DNA of 64,000 bases from RBG-16-66-20 sp040752005 (GTDB taxonomy: Bacteria > Pseudomonadota > Gammaproteobacteria > Burkholderiales > SG8-39): contig JBFMFX010000015.1 in NCBI GenBank assembly GCA_040752005.1, positions 1 through 64,000 of the forward strand. Reading direction: 5' to 3'. This document shows, piece after piece, positions 1 through 11,144 of the stretch (position 1 is the first letter of the stretch; each line of letters begins with the position of its first letter). The notes beneath the pieces were generated by a model. The model saw only the letters and a program-made list of their open reading frames with translations. It did not search any database and was not told where the DNA came from. Position numbers and translations under genes: made by a program.

Positions 1-1
1 G

Positions 2-858
2 TTCTTCGCCGCCGCGTTCGCGCTCGCGGCCGCCGCGCCGTTGGCGGTCGGTGGCTGGACGATCTCGGCGCGCGCGGTGACGCCGGATGTGGCGCGGCTC
101 GATCCGCTGCAGGGCCTTGCCCGGATGTTTTCTCTCACCGGGGCGCTCGAACTGGCCAAGGCGCTCGCCAAGGCGCTGCTGATCGGCGCACTCGCCGCCG
201 CGACGCTCTGGTCGCTGCGCGGGCAGTTCGCGGCGCTCGCGCTCGAGCCCGCCGCCGCGGGCGTCGCGCACGCGCTTTCGCTGGTCGCGCAGACGCTCGC
301 TGCGTGCGCGGCCGCCTACGGGCTGGTGGCCGCGATTGACGTTCCGTTCGCGCTCTGGCAGCACGCGCGCGCGCTGCGGATGAGCCCGGAGGACATGCGC
401 CGCGAGCACAAGGAAACCGAGGGCGATCCGCAGCTGAAGGCGCGCGTGCGGAGCCTGCAGCGCGAGATGGCGCGCCGGCGCATGATGCAGGCGGTGCCGA
501 AGGCCGACGTCGTCGTCACCAACCCCGAGCATTACGCGGTGGCGATCGCCTGGCGCGAGGGCGAGATGGCCGCGCCGCGCGTGCTCGCCAAGGGCCGGGG
601 GCTGCTCGCCGAGCGCATTCGCGAGCTCGCGCGCGCCGCGGGCGTTCCGCTGCTCGCTGCACCGCCGCTCGCGCGCGCGCTCTATCGCCACGTCGAGGTG
701 GGCGAATCGGTGCCGCAGGCGCTCTACGGCGCGGTGGCGCAGGCGCTCGCCTGGGTTTATCAGCTTCGCGCCGCGCACGCCGTCGGCGCCGCCGCGCCCG
801 AACCGCCGCGATCGTTCGAGGTGCCGGCGGCGATGGATCCGGCACCCGGGGCCGCGCC

Positions 859-862
<4 letters not shown>
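2..862 (+). CDS. flhB: Flagellar export switch protein FlhB (5' end outside window)
   Basis: Membrane component of the flagellar type III export gate that switches substrate class from rod/hook to filament. The frame is open from base 2, so the N-terminus lies outside the window. Visible are the last membrane segments, the charged linker (MSPEDMRREHKETEGDP) and the cytoplasmic autocleavage domain. The cleavage motif, normally NPTH, reads NPEH at 521-532, followed by YAVAIAW; the N-P pair at which the peptide bond breaks is kept. An Ala/Pro-rich tail follows. It overlaps flhA by 4 bp (GTGA), as expected for translational coupling. Family assignment is certain; the effect of Thr to Glu in the motif is unknown. 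Confidence 0.95.
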
Positions 863-2921
<2,059 letters not shown>

Positions 2922-2925
<4 letters not shown>

Positions 2926-4025
2926 ACGCGGTCGCAAGCCGGTTCACCGCGCCGAACGCGGCCGAGGCGCTGCGCCGGGCGCGCGCCGCGCTCGGACCCG
3001 ACGCGCTGGTACTTTCCAGCCGCCAGACGAGCGCAGGCGTCGAGCTGCTCGCCGCTCCGGCGCACGCGCTCGAGCGGCTCGCCGTAGCCGATGCGGCGGC
3101 GCCGGCTGGCCGGATGCTCGAGGAGCTGCGCGCACTCGCCGCGCGCATCTCGCAGCAGCTCGGGCGACTCGCCTGGACCGAGGACGCGCGCCGGCGCCCT
3201 GCGGTCGCGCGACTTGCGGCGCGGTTGCTCGCCGCCGGCTTCGGCGCCGAAATTGCGCGCACGATCGCCGAGCGCGTGCCCGAGGGCCAGACCGATGCAC
3301 AGGCCGACGCCTGGGCGCGCCGCGTGATCGCGAAGAATCTTCTGTGCGCCGGGCCGCAGGACGAACCGCTTGCCCGGGGGGGCGTGTACGCCCTCATCGG
3401 TCCGACGGGCGTCGGAAAGACCACCACGCTCGCCAAGCTCGCGGCGCGCGCGGTCGTGCGCCACGGCGCGCAATCGCTCGGCCTGGTGAGCACCGACGGG
3501 TACCGGATCGGGGCGCTCGATCAGTTGCGCACCTACGCGCGCATCCTTGGCGTGCCGCTGCACGCGGCGGCCGACGACGCCGAACTCGCGCAGGCGCTCG
3601 AGGCGCTTTCCGGGCGCCGGCTCGTACTGATTGACACCGCCGGCGTCGGCCAGCGCGACGCGCGGCTGCGCGAGCACCTGGAGCTTCTCGCCCGCCCGCG
3701 CATCGGCCGCGTTCTTGTTCTCTCGGCGGCGAACCAGTCGGAGGCGATCGAGGACGCGGTCCTCGCCTATCGCGGCGCGGGGCTGGAAGGCATCGTTCTC
3801 ACCAAGCTCGACGAAGCGCGAAGCCTGGGCGGTGCGCTGGATGCCGCCCTGCGCCATCGCCTGAAGATCATCGCGGTCGCCGACGGGCAGCGCGTGCCCG
3901 AAGACCTGCACGCACCGGTCGCCGGGCTGCTTGCCGAGCGCGCGCTCGGCGCCGAGGAGCCGGAGTGCGCCGCCGCTGACGCGGTGTGGACGCATGCGCT
4001 CGCGCGCAGCCTCGCCCATGCCTAG
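2922..4025 (+). CDS. flhF: Flagellar SRP-type GTPase FlhF
   Basis: SRP-family GTPase that positions polar flagella, 367 aa. The N-terminal segment (FTAPNAAEALRRARAALGPDAL) is the usual FlhF start. The G domain begins near residue 155 with the P-loop GPTGVGKTTTLAKLA, followed by the TDGYRIGALDQLRTYA segment, DTAGVGQRD and TKLDEA. The middle B domain is short. Start ATG overlaps flhA by 4 bp. Its partner ATPase FlhG follows with an 8-bp overlap. The pair is typical of bacteria with polar flagella. Confidence 0.95.
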
Positions 4026-4809
4026 CGGTCGCGCCGATCAGGCGGCGGGTCTGCGCCGCGTCCTCGCGCCGCGCAAGCTGCGCGTGCTTCCGATCGCGGC
4101 CGGGTGCCGGGGCGTGGGAAGGACGACCTTGGCGCTGGGGCTGGCCTGCGCGGCGGCGCGGGCCGGGCTGCGCACCGTGCTTCTCGATGCCGCGGGAGAC
4201 GCCGCCGCGGCGCTTTCGCTCACCTGGCGCTGGGAGCTTGTGCATCTGCTCGAGGGCGAGCGCGAATACGGCGAAGTCGCCCTCAGGGGGCCGGGAGAAA
4301 TTCACCTCGTGCCTGCCGCGCGCGGCGTCGCCGCGCTCTGCGGGCAGCCGGATGGGGGCATGCGCCTGTTCGAAGCGTTCGCGCGCCTTGCAGCGCGGCC
4401 GGATCTGCTCGTCTTCAACGCCCCGGTGCGCGAGGCCGCGCCTTGCGCGCTCGTGCCCGCCGACGCCGACCTGCTCCTCGTCACCTCGCCCTCGCAGGAA
4501 GCGGTGAAGGCGACGTACGCGCGGCTGAAAGAGCTTGCACGGCGGCACGGCAGACGGCGCGCGCGGCTGATCGTCAACCGGGCGACGCCCGAGCGCGCGC
4601 GCGGGCTGCACGCACACATGGCCGAGGTCGCACGCCGGTTCCTCGGTGTCGAGCTTGCCTGGGGCGCGAGCCTTGCCGCGGCGCCGGAGCTTGCCGCGCT
4701 CGGCGCCGGCGCTGCGGCCGGGCAGGCGTGTGCGCGCTTTTCGACCCTAGTGGTGGCGATGGACGACTGGGCGCTCGCGCAGTTCGGCGCGCCGCAACCC
4801 GAGCGCTGA
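4018..4809 (+). CDS. flhG: FlhG/FleN-type MinD-like ATPase with atypical nucleotide motif
   Basis: MinD/ParA-like partner of FlhF that limits flagellar number, 263 aa from ATG 4018, which overlaps the flhF stop (ATGCCTAG). The fold is recognised from the N-terminal beta strand and loop and from position. The deviant Walker A motif, normally GKGGVGKT, reads GCRGVGRTT: both lysines are lost, the catalytic one becoming Arg. The Walker A' aspartate region reads LLDAAGD instead of LLDAD. ATP hydrolysis may therefore be weak or absent. The gene keeps the usual position between flhF and fliA, so some function is likely retained. Confidence 0.85.
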   Translation: MPSGRADQAAGLRRVLAPRKLRVLPIAAGCRGVGRTTLALGLACAAARAGLRTVLLDAAGDAAAALSLTWRWELVHLLEGEREYGEVALRGPGEIHLVPAARGVAALCGQPDGGMRLFEAFARLAARPDLLVFNAPVREAAPCALVPADADLLLVTSPSQEAVKATYARLKELARRHGRRRARLIVNRATPERARGLHAHMAEVARRFLGVELAWGASLAAAPELAALGAGAAAGQACARFSTLVVAMDDWALAQFGAPQPER

Positions 4810-4821
4810 GGCGGGAACGCG

Positions 4822-5532
4822 ATGTACACGCAAAAAGGAACGTTGAGCCGCGACGAGGCGATCCGGCGCCACGCGCCGCTGGTGCGCCGGATGGCGCACC
4901 ACCTGATCGCGCGGCTTCCGGCGAGCGTCGAGCTGGACGATGTGATCCAGGCGGGCATGATGGGGCTGCTCGATGCCATCCAGCGCTACGAGGACGATCA
5001 CGGCGCGCAGTTCGAGACCTACGCCGCGCAGCGCATCCGCGGCGCGATGCTCGACGCCCTGCGCGCGCACGACTGGCTGCCGCGCGGGGTGCGCCGTGCG
5101 CAGCGACGCATTGACAAGGCGCTGCGGGCGCTCGAGCACCGGCTCGGCCGCGCGCCCGCCGAGGCCGAGATCGCGAACGAGCTCGGGCTCTCGCTCGAAG
5201 AGTACCGGCGGTTGCTCGAGGAGGCGCGCGGCACGCAGCTCCTTTTCTATGAGGATCTCGCGCCCGGGGCCGAGGACGAGCGCGCGGACGAGGACACCCC
5301 GGACCGGCAGGCCGATCCCCTCGCGCGACTGGAGGACCGCAGGTTCCGCGAGGCGCTGGTGGCCGCCATCGAGCGCCTGCCCGAGCGCGAACGGCAGGTG
5401 ATGGGCATGTATTACGAGCAAGAGCTTACGCTGAAGGAGATTGCCGCGGTCCTAGGGGTAACCGAGTCGCGCGTCTGCCAGATCCACGCACAGGCGATTG
5501 CGCGACTGCGCTCACGGCTAAAGGGGTGGTGA
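4822..5532 (+). CDS. fliA: Flagellar sigma factor FliA (sigma-28)
   Basis: RNA polymerase sigma-28 for late flagellar and chemotaxis genes, 236 aa. Region 2 (HAPLVRRMAHHLIARLPASVELDDVIQAG), region 3 (RAMLDALRAHDWLPRG-type motif) and region 4 with its helix-turn-helix (LTLKEIAAVLGVTESRVCQIH) are all intact. It starts 12 bp after flhG and closes the flhBAFG-fliA operon. Its antagonist FlgM is encoded at 9964-10260, behind a FliA-like promoter at 10307-10333. Confidence 0.96.
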   Translation: MYTQKGTLSRDEAIRRHAPLVRRMAHHLIARLPASVELDDVIQAGMMGLLDAIQRYEDDHGAQFETYAAQRIRGAMLDALRAHDWLPRGVRRAQRRIDKALRALEHRLGRAPAEAEIANELGLSLEEYRRLLEEARGTQLLFYEDLAPGAEDERADEDTPDRQADPLARLEDRRFREALVAAIERLPERERQVMGMYYEQELTLKEIAAVLGVTESRVCQIHAQAIARLRSRLKGW

Positions 5533-5647
5533 GCGCGCGCGGGCGCGGCGGCGCAGTATCGCTTATCATTTCGGCGGGGCTCTGCTCGAAGGGCCCTTAA
5601 GATCTCCCGGGGCGCGCCGTCATCATCTCTCAGACCGGATCCGAATC

Positions 5648-6085
5648 GTGGAGGCCGCAGACATCGCTGTCCTGATCATCGAGGATAACGTCAACGATGC
5701 CGAGCTGACGCTGCGGGCGCTGCGCGGGCTGGTGGGCCCCGAACGGATCCTGCATCTTGAAGACGGCGTCAAGGCCGCCGAGTACCTGACGGGTCAGGCA
5801 GGGGCCGGCGGCCGGTTGCCGCGCGTTGTTCTGCTCGACTTGAAACTCCCGAGAGTGGACGGGCTGGAACTGCTGCGCCTGATCAAGACCGACCCGCGCA
5901 CGCAGTCGGTGCCGGTGGTGGTGCTTACGTCCTCGCGCGAGGAGCACGACCTGCGCGAGAGCTACCGGCTCGGCGCGAACAGCTATCTCGTCAAGCCGGT
6001 CGGCTTTCAGGAGTACGTCGCGGTGGTGGCCCACGCCGGCCGCTACTGGCTGGAACTCAACCAGCTTCCTCCCGCCTCGCGCTAG
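5648..6085 (+). CDS. Stand-alone response regulator receiver (Rcp1-like)
   Basis: Single REC domain of 145 aa with no output domain. Acidic pocket ED near residues 12-13, phospho-acceptor Asp in VVLLDLKLPRVDGLE, the Thr/Ser switch in VVVLTSSREE, and Lys in YLVKPVG. The extra insert around GPERILHLEDGVKAAEYLTG is typical of the Rcp1/CheY-like family that works with phytochrome-type and PAS kinases. GTG start at 5648. A multi-PAS histidine kinase lies at 7472-9520, and the pair may once have flanked the now decayed GGDEF/EAL gene between them. Physiological signal unknown. Confidence 0.85.
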   Translation: MEAADIAVLIIEDNVNDAELTLRALRGLVGPERILHLEDGVKAAEYLTGQAGAGGRLPRVVLLDLKLPRVDGLELLRLIKTDPRTQSVPVVVLTSSREEHDLRESYRLGANSYLVKPVGFQEYVAVVAHAGRYWLELNQLPPASR

Positions 6086-6155
6086 GCGCGCTCATCTGTC
6101 CGGCGGCCCGTAAAGGTGGCGATCGGGATCGCATCGTCCAGGGAGCGGCGCGCCG

Positions 6156-7492
6156 ATGGATCGAGCGGTGGGCGTTCTTTTGATCGCGGCCGGCCTGGGG
6201 AGGGCCGCCTGGTTCGGTTTCTCGGCGGGCACGCTGCACCTGCTCGCCGAGCTGGCGATGCCGACGCTGCTTCCGGCGCTGCTTGCGGTGCTGTGCGGCA
6301 CGCTGCTGCTTCAGCAGGCCCGGCTGCGGGCGAGCGAGGCGCGCTAATCGCCGGCGCGCTCAAGCGCGAGGACGCGTCCAAGGGCACGATCTGGATCGTC
6401 GAGGACATCACCGAACGCAAGTGCGCCGCCGAACGGCTCTTCGCCGAAAAGGAGCGCGCCCAGGCGACGCTGCAGGCGATCGGCGATGCGGTCATCGTCG
6501 CCGACCGCGCCGGCTGGATCGAGTTCATGAACCCGGAGGCCGAGCGGATGACCGGCTGCGATCTGATGCAGGCCGCCGGCGCGCAGGTGGCGGCAGTTCT
6601 CAACCTCGCCGACGAGGAAAGCGGCGCGCCGCTCGAGGATCCGGTGACCCAGGTGCTCGCCGGCGGGATCGTCGTCCAGGGTTGCGGCGCGCTGCTCGAG
6701 CGGGCCGACGGCACGCGCCTGGTGGTGGATTACTCGGCGGCGCCGGTCCGCAACGCCGCGCACGAGATCGTCGGCGCGGTCGTCGCGCTGCGCGATGTCA
6801 CCGCGGCGCGCGAGATGGCGCGCAAGGTCTCGTGGCAGGCGACGCACGACGAGCTGACGGGGCTCGTCAACCGGCGCGAGTTCGAGCGCCGCCTGGGCGA
6901 TGCGCTTGCCGAGGTGCGGCGCTCGGGCGCGGCGCATGCGGTGCTCTTTCTCGACCTCGACCAGTTCAAGGTGGTCAGTGACACTTGCGGCCATGCCGCC
7001 GGCGACGAGCTGCTGCGCCAGATCGCGCAGGCGCTCGCGCGCCAGATCCGGCAGAGCGACACGCTCGCGCGCCGCCGCGTCGAGCCGCAGGCGCTGTGCT
7101 TCGAGATCACCGAGACCACGGCGGTCGCCGATCTGGCGCGCGCCGCGCGCTTCATCGCGGCGCTCAAGGCGATCGGCTGCCGCTTCTCGCTCGACGATTT
7201 CGGCAGCGGCATGAGCTCGTTCGCCTACCTGAAGAACCTGCCGGTGGACTACCTCAAGATAGACGGCAGTTTTGTCAAGCAGCTGCACCGCGATCCGATA
7301 GACTGCGCGATGGTCGAGGCGATCCATCGGGTCGGGCACGTCATGGGCATCGCGACGATCGCCGAGTTCGTCGAGAGCGGCGAGATCCTGGAGCGGCTGC
7401 GCGCGATCGGCGTGGACTACGCGCAGGGCTATGGCATCGCCCGGCCGCAGCCGCTCGAGTCGCTCGCCGCGCTAGACCGCCGGGCTGCCTGA
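6156..7492 (+). pseudogene. Decayed membrane PAS-GGDEF-EAL cyclic-di-GMP gene with two deletions
   Basis: Remnant of a cyclic-di-GMP turnover protein. The first part (6156-6347) encodes membrane-type sequence and stops at TAA 6345. The reading then continues in another frame with the end of a PAS domain (GTIWIVEDITERK), a second PAS, and the start of a GGDEF domain (WQATHDELTGLVNRREFE, FLDLDQFKVV). Near 7068-7080 the text jumps from QSDTLAR straight into the second half of an EAL domain (LCFEITET, DDFGSGMSSFAYLKNLPVDYLKIDG). The GGDEF signature loop and the EAL signature itself are missing, so neither activity can survive. Its 3' end overlaps the convergent kinase gene by 21 bp. Confidence 0.85.
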
Positions 7493-9520
7493 GGCGGCTG
7501 CCGGAAGCGTGAAGCGGAAAGTGGCACCCGCCCCGGGCGCCGACTGCGCCCAGATGCGGCCGCCATGGCGCTCGACGATGCGCCGGGCGATCGCCAGTCC
7601 GGCACCGGTGCCTTCGAATGCGGAGGCCGGGTGCAGGCGCTGGAACACGCCGAAGAGTTTCGCGCCATAGCGCATGTCGAAGCCGACCCCGTTGTCGCGC
7701 ACCCAGTACTCGACCGATCCCGTGGCCTCGGGCGCGCCGCCGATCTCGATGCGCGGCGGCGCCGCGTGGCGCGAGAACTTGAGCGCATTGCCGATCAGGT
7801 TGATCCACACCTGGTGCACGAGGCGCGCATCGGCGTGCGCTGGCGGCAGCTCGCCCAGCACGATCTCGGCGCGCTCGGCGCCGTTGAGCTCGGCGAGCAC
7901 CGATCGCACCAGCGCGCGCATGTCGAGCGGCTCGGGGGAGAGCGCCGCCCGGCCGCTGCGCGACAGCTCGAGCAGCGCGTCGAGCAACTGGCCCATGCGC
8001 AGCGCGTTGTCCTCGATGCGCGCCAGGTAGCCGGCAGGCTCGCCCTCGAGTGCGGCGGCGAAGTCTTCGCGCAGGATGTGCGCGAAGCCGGCGATCGCGC
8101 GTAGCGGCGCGCGCAGGTCGTGCGACACCGAGTAGGCGAAGCTCTCCAGCTCGCGGTTGGCGGCCGCGAGCGCGGCGGTGCGCTCGGCGACGCGTCGCTC
8201 GAGGGTCGCGGCGAGCGTGCGCAGCTCGCCTTCGATGCGCGCGCGCTCGATTTCGGCGGCGGCGCGCGCGGCGAAAATCTCCAGCACCGAGCGCCACAGC
8301 CGCTCGCGCGCGATCGGGCGGCGCGACACCGCGACCAGGATCCCGAGCGGCGCGCCGCGCGAATCGAGGAGCGCCGTGCCGGCGTAGCCCTCGGCCTGCA
8401 GGCGCGCAAGGCCGGCGTCGCGCGGATAGAGGGCGCGCACGCCTGCGGGATGCACGACGCTGCCGGCGCGCTCGAACACACGCTCGCAGGGCGAGCCGGC
8501 GAGCGGATATTCGAAACCCTCGGCCGGCGCGCCGTCGCGCCAGACCGCGAGCGCGCGCACGCGCTCGTTCCGTGGCGCCACCAGTTCTGCGGCGAAGACG
8601 GTGTCGGCAGACAGTTCGCGCGCAAGCCGCGCCACCAGCTCTTGCAGGAACGCGCCGCCGGAGGACGGCGAGACCGCGCGCGCGATGTCGAGCAGCAGCC
8701 GTTCCAGCTCGCGGTTCTCGTTGACGTCGGCCCAGACCCAGAGCACGCAGCGCTCGCCGGAGAACTCGATCGGGGCGGCCGAGACAAGCACGTCGAGCAG
8801 CCCCCCGTCGGCGCGGCGAAAGCGGGTGGCGAAGCCCCGCAGCGCGCCGTCGGCTTCCAGCCGCGCCATCGCCTCGACCCGGTCGGCGGGCTCGGCCCAT
8901 AGCCGGAGGTCCGCCGCGCTGCGCCCGAGCGCGCGCTCGCGCGCGATTCCGGTCATGCGCTCCCAGGCGTCGTTCACCTCGAGATGGTGGCCCTCGGTCG
9001 CGGTGGCAAGCGCGATCGCCACCGGACTGGTGGCGAAGAGCGCCGCGAACTTCGCTTCGGAGCGCGCCGCCCGCGCCTCGATCGCCTTGCGCGCGCTGCA
9101 ATCGCGCACGACGCCCCACATTCGCACGGTGCGGCCGTCCGCCCCGCGAAGCGCTCGTCCGTAGACCTCCATCCAGCGCACGCTGCCGTCGGGCAGCTGC
9201 ACGCGCTCTTCGCCGTGGTACTCGTCGCGCTCGCCGCGCAGGCAGGAGACGTAGAGGGCGCGCGCCGCCGCGCGGTCCTCCGGATGCACATGGGCGAGAT
9301 AGTCCCGGAACGTCCCGGAGAACGCGCCCGGAGCAAGCCCGAGAAGCGGCGACAGGTCTCCGTACCAGGTCACCCGGTCGCGCCGCAGATCCCAGACCCA
9401 GGTGCAAAGGCCGAGCGCCTGCTGCGCCAGGGCGAGCGCGGAGTCAGTGCCGCGGCGCGCGCTCGTGCACTTGCCCTTTTGCCAGGTACGGCGGCTGTGC
9501 CGGGGCATGGCACCCGCCAT
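7472..9520 (-). CDS. Multi-PAS/GAF sensor histidine kinase
   Basis: Soluble hybrid sensor kinase of 682 aa. Order: two PAS domains with PAC motifs (about residues 30-150 and 155-280), a GAF-like domain (about 285-430), a coiled helix, a HisKA domain with the H-box SVSHDLRAPLRAIAGF, and a HATPase_c domain (QVWINLIGNALKFS, DNGVGFD, GTGAGLAIARRIVERHGG). No membrane segment is seen. This architecture resembles bacteriophytochrome-like kinases that phosphorylate Rcp1-type regulators such as the one at 5648-6085. The start at 9520 is the longest; a start a little further in is possible. Confidence 0.85.
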   Translation of the reverse strand: MAGAMPRHSRRTWQKGKCTSARRGTDSALALAQQALGLCTWVWDLRRDRVTWYGDLSPLLGLAPGAFSGTFRDYLAHVHPEDRAAARALYVSCLRGERDEYHGEERVQLPDGSVRWMEVYGRALRGADGRTVRMWGVVRDCSARKAIEARAARSEAKFAALFATSPVAIALATATEGHHLEVNDAWERMTGIARERALGRSAADLRLWAEPADRVEAMARLEADGALRGFATRFRRADGGLLDVLVSAAPIEFSGERCVLWVWADVNENRELERLLLDIARAVSPSSGGAFLQELVARLARELSADTVFAAELVAPRNERVRALAVWRDGAPAEGFEYPLAGSPCERVFERAGSVVHPAGVRALYPRDAGLARLQAEGYAGTALLDSRGAPLGILVAVSRRPIARERLWRSVLEIFAARAAAEIERARIEGELRTLAATLERRVAERTAALAAANRELESFAYSVSHDLRAPLRAIAGFAHILREDFAAALEGEPAGYLARIEDNALRMGQLLDALLELSRSGRAALSPEPLDMRALVRSVLAELNGAERAEIVLGELPPAHADARLVHQVWINLIGNALKFSRHAAPPRIEIGGAPEATGSVEYWVRDNGVGFDMRYGAKLFGVFQRLHPASAFEGTGAGLAIARRIVERHGGRIWAQSAPGAGATFRFTLPAAASGSPAV

Positions 9521-9538
9521 CTTACCGGCCGGCGCCGC

Positions 9539-9967
9539 TCAGGCTGCGCCGAGCACGCGCGCCGGGCCTGAAGGCGGAATCGGCCCGGCCGGACCGTAGC
9601 CCGCGCCGGCCACGGTGCCGACGAGGCTCGCCAGACGCGCGTGCACGAAACCCGCTTGCACGGCGATCAGTCTGCCGTTCGCCTCGTTGAGCGAGCGGGC
9701 GCGTTGCGCCTCGCCCAGCAGCGCGCGCCAGGCCTGGGCGGCCGCCTCGCCCTGCGCCTGATCCGGCCGCGCCGCAAGGCGCGCGCGCGCCGCGCCGAGC
9801 CCCTCGGCGCGGTGAACGGCCTGTTCCTTCTCGCGGGCAATTTCCTCGATCGGTTCGGCTTCCCCTGCGGCAAGCAGCACCTGCTCGCGCTCGAGCACGG
9901 CCACCAGCGCCGCGAGCGCCGCGCGCTCGGCCGCCAGCGCCTGCAGCAGTTCGTCCGGCGCCGTCAT
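9539..9967 (-). CDS. flgN: Flagellar chaperone FlgN
   Basis: Export chaperone for the hook-filament junction proteins FlgK and FlgL, 142 aa and mostly helical. The helical core has the FlgN pattern: LLQALAAERAALAALVAVLEREQVLL and then SLNEANGRLIA, the region that contacts FlgK/FlgL. The ATG overlaps the flgM stop by 4 bp (ATGA), so the two are translated together. The Gly/Pro-rich C-terminus is unremarkable. Confidence 0.88.
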   Translation of the reverse strand: MTAPDELLQALAAERAALAALVAVLEREQVLLAAGEAEPIEEIAREKEQAVHRAEGLGAARARLAARPDQAQGEAAAQAWRALLGEAQRARSLNEANGRLIAVQAGFVHARLASLVGTVAGAGYGPAGPIPPSGPARVLGAA

Positions 9968-10260
9968 GGCGATCCCGGCCGCGGGCCGAGCAGCTCCTTC
10001 AGGCTCTGGATGAGCCGGTCGGCCACCACTTCGGCGTTGACCTTGAAACGCCCTTCCCGAATGGCGGCCTTGATTTCCTCGACCCGGGCCGAATCGAACG
10101 GCGCGGAGGCACCCATCTCGGCCTCGATGCGGTGCAACTGCCCGGCGAGATCCGAAAGCGTGATTCTCGCCTGCGCGCCTTCGCGCGGGCGAGCCGGTCC
10201 GGAGGCGTCCGAGACGGTGCGCTCGAACTTCGGCCCATCGCCCAAGCCGTTGATTTTCAT
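9964..10260 (-). CDS. flgM: Anti-sigma-28 factor FlgM
   Basis: Inhibitor of FliA that is exported through the finished hook, 98 aa. N-terminus MKINGLGDGPK and C-terminal helices (VEEIKAAIREGRFKVNAEVVADRLIQSL) match the FlgM sigma-binding region. Translationally coupled to flgN. A FliA-type promoter at 10307-10333 lies about 47-73 bp upstream of the start codon, giving the expected negative feedback loop. Confidence 0.95.
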   Translation of the reverse strand: MKINGLGDGPKFERTVSDASGPARPREGAQARITLSDLAGQLHRIEAEMGASAPFDSARVEEIKAAIREGRFKVNAEVVADRLIQSLKELLGPRPGSP

Positions 10261-10306
10261 CGCTGTCTCCTCGTCGGCAGCAGGCCCGGCGCCGGCTGCA
10301 TCCAGG

Positions 10307-10333
10307 GTATCGGCAGCAAGCGGCCAATCTTGA
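10307..10333 (-). promoter_or_regulatory. FliA (sigma-28) promoter for flgM-flgN
   Basis: On the minus strand the sequence reads TCAAGATT, 11 bp, GCCGATAC. The sigma-28 consensus is TAAAGTTT, 11 bp, GCCGATAA. The match is 6/8 and 7/8 with the exact spacer. It lies between flgA and flgM and points toward flgM. Confidence 0.72.
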
Positions 10334-10351
10334 GATCCGCTGCAGGCATCT

Positions 10352-11032
10352 TCAGCGCGCGAGCTCGACCACCCGGTTCGCCCGGGCGATTCCGGTGAGC
10401 GTACGGCCACTCGCGGTCTGAACGCGCACGCTCTGGCCCTCGGCTGCGGCGGTGACCGCCCTGGCATCGGCGGAGATCGTGAACCCGGGGCCCGAGACAA
10501 CCAGCTTCACGGTGTCGCCCGCGTGCACCGCCGGGCGGGCGCGCAGATACTCTGGACGCAGCAACTGACCCGCCGCGAGCGGCCGCGCAAGCACCCGGTT
10601 TGCGATCGCCGCAGGGTCGAGGATCGCCCCCGGCGGCTCGCGCGTGAGCTCGACTTCCTCGACGCGCACGTCCTGCGGCGAAAGCTCGGCTCCGGGGGCA
10701 AGCGCCCGCGCGGCGACCGGCGCATGGGCGTAGATGCGCACCTGCACGGGAAACCAGGCGGTTACCGCGGGGCCCTCGGCGCAGCGCACGCCGGCGATCA
10801 GCCGTCCCCACGGGCGCGCGCCCGCCGGCAGGAACGGTTCGAGACGGGTGCATGCCGATAGGTCCACGCGCGCGTCGGGTGCGCCGACCGTCACCTCGAC
10901 GCGGCCGGGAAGCCCGCCCGCCGCGCGCTCGACGAGCAGGCGCAGGCTCTCCGGCGCGGCCTGAGCGTTCGCGACGCTGCTCGGCGCGTACAGGGCGACC
11001 GCGGTGCAGAGCGGCGCAAGGAAATGTCTCAT
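10352..11032 (-). CDS. flgA: P-ring assembly chaperone FlgA
   Basis: Periplasmic chaperone for FlgI P-ring assembly, 226 aa from ATG 11032. A signal peptide (about residues 1-24, ending ANAQA) precedes the SAF domain (AHAPVAARALAPGAELSPQDV, LARPLAAGQLLRPEYL, VHAGDTVKLVVSGPGFTISADARA). It is transcribed divergently from flgB across 112 bp and followed by flgM-flgN in the same direction, as in many proteobacteria. Confidence 0.93.
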   Translation of the reverse strand: MRHFLAPLCTAVALYAPSSVANAQAAPESLRLLVERAAGGLPGRVEVTVGAPDARVDLSACTRLEPFLPAGARPWGRLIAGVRCAEGPAVTAWFPVQVRIYAHAPVAARALAPGAELSPQDVRVEEVELTREPPGAILDPAAIANRVLARPLAAGQLLRPEYLRARPAVHAGDTVKLVVSGPGFTISADARAVTAAAEGQSVRVQTASGRTLTGIARANRVVELAR

Positions 11033-11144
11033 CCGGGCGGCAGCGTACGCGCGCGCGCGGGCTCGGTGCGCCCGGAATAGCGCCGTCTTCTGCGGCCTGA
11101 TCGCGCGATTCGGCCGCGGCGCGCGCGTGCATACTCGGCGCGAC

